Shown: piece after piece, positions 60,394-64,000 of the stretch
How the letters are laid out: each line of letters opens with the position of its first letter
Position numbering within the stretch: the stretch's first letter is position 1
Assembly: GCA_964509175.1 (NCBI GenBank)
Contig: CAZDWO010000013.1
Coordinates: forward strand, 5,702 to 69,701
Length of the DNA stretch: 64,000 nt
Origin: JAHDHU01 sp964509175
GTDB taxonomy: Bacteria; Bacteroidota; Bacteroidia; Chitinophagales; Saprospiraceae
Reading direction: 5' to 3'
Notes under the pieces: model-generated
What the model saw: only the letters and a program-made list of their open reading frames with translations
Database searches by the model: none
What the model was told of the DNA's origin: nothing
Made by a program: the position numbers and the translations under genes

Positions 60394-63300
60394 CTACTTC
60401 ACCAACGTAACATCCCCTCGTAACACCACTGGCTCACTATCTCCAGCCTGATATCTTATAAGATATACAAATACACCAGGTTGTATTTCCTCATCATTAA
60501 AAATTCCATTCCATCCATTTCCTGCTCCTAGGGCTATTGGATTATCATACAATAGATTTCCCCATCTGTCGTATATAAGGTAGTCTAGTATCGTAATATT
60601 TGAATCAGGACCAGTCAGTAAATCAAAACTATCATTGAATCCATCACCGTTAGGAGAGAATACATTAGGGACATATAAATCTCCATCAGGAACTAACATT
60701 AGTCCTACAATAACTGTTATTGTTAGGCTTTCTGAACAACCATTTGTATCGAAAACTGTAATCGTATAACTCGCATCTTGTAATGGAGTAGCAGTAGGGT
60801 TTGCACAATCGGTACAGTCTAGCGAAGGATCTCCAGACCATTCTATTCTATCTATAGCTTCTAAGAAGTTTCCTTCTAATATGACCGATTCTCCCTCAGT
60901 GATTGTATAGCTAGTTTGAAAATCGAGTATCTCTGGACTTTCTAAATCCATAATATTTACAGCAGCTGTAGCTGAGCAGTCGTTATCATCTGTGACGACT
61001 ATATCATAGAGTCCACCCGCAAGCTGATTTATAGATGATGGGTCAGTAGCTACTGTTCCATTAATCATAACTGTATAAGGAGCCGTTCCTCCCATGATAT
61101 TGTCTATAGAGATAGAGCCATTTTCTGCTTCGACGCAACTGCTGTCTTCACTAGTTAAATCAAATGTGATTTCTTCCTCGGCCATAATTTCAAAGAATGC
61201 AACTTCTTCACAGTTTTCATCAGTAGGTACGTTAGCAGACATAACTATAATTATGTGATCACCGATGCTTAAATTATCCACCATATATGGAGGTAGAATA
61301 ATATTTCCATCTACGTTTACTACATAATCTCCAGATCCTCCTTGTATGTTTTCTATAAGCATATTTCCTCCATCTAAATCTCCACAGGTAATATCAGCAG
61401 TAGTGATGTCAAAAGTAATTTGTTCATCTTCCATTACTTCGACAGTTTGTGTTATCTCGCAGTCATTTTCATCAGAGACTATGATTTCATAATTTCCGGC
61501 ATCTAGATTAGTCACGTTATAAGGTGCAGCTACAGAGTTGCCATTTACCGTTACAGTATAGTTGCCACTTCCTCCTTCTATATTGAAGATTATAATGCTT
61601 CCTCCATCTAGGTCAGCACATTTAACATCATCGATGATGGTTTCAAAAGAGATGGCATCATAGTCAGCGTTTATGGTAAAGTTCTGGCTTACATCACAGT
61701 CGTTCTCATCAGATACAATTACCTCATGATCTCCCATTCCCAAATTATCTACCTCATAGGGTGGTACAATCGGATTTCCATCTACGGTCACTGTATAGTT
61801 TCCAGAGCCACCTTCTATATTTTCTAAAAATAGATTTCCACCATCCATATCTCCGCAGAATATATCACTAGTAGTAATTTCAAAAGTAATTTCATCGGGA
61901 GCTATTAATTCTTGACTCAGTTCTAGTGTACAGTCAAACTGATCTGTAACGGTTAGATTATAAGTGTTAGGTCCTAGTCCAGTATCTCCAGGTACATCTC
62001 CAGCAATGTTGTCCCATGAGTAAGAATAATCACCGCCTCCACCAGAAATATCTACACCTAGTATTCCATCTATATCCATGAAGCAGCTTATTTCACTGAT
62101 TATATTAATTTCTCCTTCTAAAGCTGGATTATTGTCCACAAGAGTAAGTGGTAGGGTACCTAGGTCCATTCCGTTGTTATCGACAATCATAAACATATAC
62201 TGAGCAGACTCTAGACCAGTTACAAACCCAAAAGTGTTTGTTTGATTAATCATAAAGCTACCTGAGTCTCCATTGCCTGACCAATTGATAGTAAAAGGTG
62301 GACTGCCCGCATCTAAAGAGATTCCTATTTCTCCCTCTGATCCACCGGCACACTCATTATGAAGAAGTTGTACATCTATCGGCACTGTGCATGGCATTAC
62401 TTCTAGGGTCGTAACCACTATGCTGTCACAGCCAGCTACGCTGGTAAAGTTATCAGTATAAACGCCAGCCATAGTTTGGAATGCACCTTCTAAAAATAAG
62501 CTATCACCTATACATATATTGGCTGTCAAGCTATCTTCAAAACTCATTATAAAATCCAAATCTATTGTAACGATACTATCACATCCATTTTGGCTCAAGC
62601 CAAATAAAGTATCTATACCCATAGGAGTATCTACGTCGTATGTGTTTCCGTTTACAATTATACTTTGCCCCTCACACAACTGCTGATCGATTAAGGAATC
62701 AGCAGGTGAGAAAAAGGATAAGTTAATCATCAAGGTACTGTCACAATCCCCTGGATTTATTATCGTCTCTTCTCCCATCGGAGTAGTTATGTCGTAGGTA
62801 TTGCCATTTACAGTGATGGACTCGTTAGGGCAGAGCGTAGGCTCGATAAAGGCTATAAAGGTGCTGGCGACCTGGAAAGTAGTTGTGTCTGGACTGGTAG
62901 CAAAATCAACGTCACAGTTTAAATCACTTAAAGCAGTAGGAAATATAAACCACTCTTGATGGCTGTCGCCAATGTGTATTGTATCATTAGTTAAAGTACC
63001 GCTTCCTCCATCATTACAAACAACGTATGTTATCGAGTTATCACTTGTATTGCCTAAAATAATGTCAGTAATTCCATCCTCGTTATGTATCTCTACTCCA
63101 AAATCATAGGCAGGATTACCAGTAAAGTTTAAAATATATTCTGAACAATTTTCTTCGCAAAACGAGGTTCCACCTACTGTGCTAGATTCTGCATCGGGTA
63201 CTTCCAAAATAGTTATTTCTATTGTGGCCATTTCTATAGGGCAGGTCATTCCGTCACCTATTGTATACTCATACTGGTATGTGCCGGGTGCAATTACAGT

Positions 63301-64000
63301 TGCATCCAGCATATTATTCATCAATCCACCACTACCATCTAAGTCAGTAAAATCACCTCCCATATCTTCCATTTCTAGAAAATCAAAAAGGTCAAGAGTG
63401 TCAAATGCACAAACAGAATTATTTAGGGTAGGCGTGCCTGCAGATAAGCTGTTTTCCACGGATACTGTAATGGTTGCTTCGTCCATTCCACAAGAGCCTC
63501 CGGCCCCTACAGAATACGTAAAATTTAAGGACTGTCCTTCAAAGCCGAGTGTACTAAAAATGCTTCCAGCAAGAGCTCCTGTAAGATCATCGTCAATCCA
63601 GAATCCACCTGCATCCGCATCACTAGATAATGCGAGATTTAAATCATAATCTGCTCCGGCACAAATCGATACCATGTTGTTATCTCCGGCACTAACGCTT
63701 TCCGTAACCGTGATTTGCAAATTGGAAAAAGCATCGGGACATGGAGCACCGTTTACAATTATATATTCAAAATTATATACGCCAGGAGGGATTCCTATGA
63801 AGTTTACATTTTCTGTATCTGATAAATCTACTCCAGCACCATCTAAATCTGTCCATGTGCCGCCAGCATCATGTGGTCCTATCAATAATTCAAAATCTAA
63901 AGTTTCTCCATCATTACAGACAGATTCAAAATTGTTAGTTCCAGCATCAGCAAAAAATTCAACTGTGACGGTAATGGTCGCACTTTCATCAGGACATGGA
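60394..64000 (-). CDS. Giant secreted protein with SprB-like repeats and gliding-motility C-terminal domain (cut by window end)
   Basis: At least 1,202 residues; the frame is open to the right edge, so the N-terminus is missing. The visible order is: beta-sandwich cell-adhesion-type repeats (CPDAFSNLQITVTE, GGFWIDDDL and similar), a block with repeated ITVNGNTYDITTPMGEET-like units, and at least five SprB-like repeats of about 90 residues (CGDMDGGNLFLENIEGGSGN and relatives). The C-terminus is a CHU_C/type B T9SS domain (LYVPNVFSPNGDGFNDSFDL, IYDRWGNLLYDN, VFVYLIRYQ). Such proteins are exported by the type IX system and act in adhesion or gliding. Confidence 0.9.
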   Translation of the reverse strand, partial: PCPDESATITVTVEFFADAGTNNFESVCNDGETLDFELLIGPHDAGGTWTDLDGAGVDLSDTENVNFIGIPPGVYNFEYIIVNGAPCPDAFSNLQITVTESVSAGDNNMVSICAGADYDLNLALSSDADAGGFWIDDDLTGALAGSIFSTLGFEGQSLNFTYSVGAGGSCGMDEATITVSVENSLSAGTPTLNNSVCAFDTLDLFDFLEMEDMGGDFTDLDGSGGLMNNMLDATVIAPGTYQYEYTIGDGMTCPIEMATIEITILEVPDAESSTVGGTSFCEENCSEYILNFTGNPAYDFGVEIHNEDGITDIILGNTSDNSITYVVCNDGGSGTLTNDTIHIGDSHQEWFIFPTALSDLNCDVDFATSPDTTTFQVASTFIAFIEPTLCPNESITVNGNTYDITTPMGEETIINPGDCDSTLMINLSFFSPADSLIDQQLCEGQSIIVNGNTYDVDTPMGIDTLFGLSQNGCDSIVTIDLDFIMSFEDSLTANICIGDSLFLEGAFQTMAGVYTDNFTSVAGCDSIVVTTLEVMPCTVPIDVQLLHNECAGGSEGEIGISLDAGSPPFTINWSGNGDSGSFMINQTNTFGFVTGLESAQYMFMIVDNNGMDLGTLPLTLVDNNPALEGEINIISEISCFMDIDGILGVDISGGGGDYSYSWDNIAGDVPGDTGLGPNTYNLTVTDQFDCTLELSQELIAPDEITFEITTSDIFCGDMDGGNLFLENIEGGSGNYTVTVDGNPIVPPYEVDNLGMGDHEVIVSDENDCDVSQNFTINADYDAISFETIIDDVKCADLDGGSIIIFNIEGGSGNYTVTVNGNSVAAPYNVTNLDAGNYEIIVSDENDCEITQTVEVMEDEQITFDITTADITCGDLDGGNMLIENIQGGSGDYVVNVDGNIILPPYMVDNLSIGDHIIIVMSANVPTDENCEEVAFFEIMAEEEITFDLTSEDSSCVEAENGSISIDNIMGGTAPYTVMINGTVATDPSSINQLAGGLYDIVVTDDNDCSATAAVNIMDLESPEILDFQTSYTITEGESVILEGNFLEAIDRIEWSGDPSLDCTDCANPTATPLQDASYTITVFDTNGCSESLTITVIVGLMLVPDGDLYVPNVFSPNGDGFNDSFDLLTGPDSNITILDYLIYDRWGNLLYDNPIALGAGNGWNGIFNDEEIQPGVFVYLIRYQAGDSEPVVLRGDVTLVK

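Overview
The window comes from a member of the Bacteroidota, most likely of the Saprospiria/Chitinophagia type. The evidence is: two giant cell-surface proteins with type IX secretion C-terminal domains (a type A sorting domain, and a gliding-motility CHU_C-type domain) built from SprB-like repeats; the futalosine route to menaquinone (mqnE, mqnA); bacillithiol deacetylase bshB1; a DUF4295 gene beside rpmG-rpmB; a sphingolipid operon; low G+C; and repeated promoter elements of the Bacteroidota -7 type (TAnnTTTG). A run of 100 N (29769-29868) marks a scaffold join.

From 1 to 37 kb the content is mostly housekeeping. It holds the 3' end of mqnE, a SulP anion transporter, a TPR-type sensor histidine kinase with a LuxR-type response regulator, and katG. 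A seven-gene minus-strand operon follows (16965 to 10079): CDP-alcohol phosphatidyltransferase, a hypothetical gene, an AUR1/PAP2-like transferase, serine palmitoyltransferase, a GNAT-like acyltransferase, an NAD-dependent reductase/epimerase, and inositol-3-phosphate synthase. Together these look like a pathway to ceramide and inositol-phosphate sphingolipids. After it come mqnA, a FabH-like synthase, bshB1, an RNA methyltransferase, an acyl-CoA carboxylase beta subunit, an HtrA protease, dapF, a bifunctional nuclease, a threonine aldolase, a C1 peptidase cut by the gap, lepA, a SprB-repeat surface protein, ftsY, the DUF4295-rpmG-rpmB cluster and tRNA-Arg(ACG).

From about 37.5 to 60.4 kb the window is an accessory defence region. 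A WYL-domain regulator is followed by a DUF4258-like protein, a DUF4145/transmembrane protein and an exported nuclease pair. Next is a complete type III-A CRISPR-Cas locus (cas6-cas10-csm2-csm3-csm4-csm5-csm6, then cas1-cas2) with an array of 11 full 36-bp repeats. The array ends in a repeat cut after 9 nt. Beyond the cut lie tandem copies of a small winged-helix C-terminal domain, the last fused to the tail of a lost HsdM. Intact hsdS and hsdR genes follow, then a DUF6994 pseudogene and a metallophosphoesterase pair.

The strongest undescribed signal is a 17-bp palindrome, GTGCA-N7-TGCAC. It occurs four times and only in this accessory region (39368, 40786, 50512, 59219). Each copy is in an intergenic stretch, and each is followed after exactly 9 nt by a -7-like element ending in TTG. 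The genes behind these sites are the DUF4258-like gene, the exported nuclease pair, cas1-cas2 and the metallophosphoesterase pair. This suggests one regulator controlling spacer acquisition and several accessory genes; the adjacent WYL protein is an obvious but unproven candidate. The window ends inside a second giant T9SS-secreted protein.
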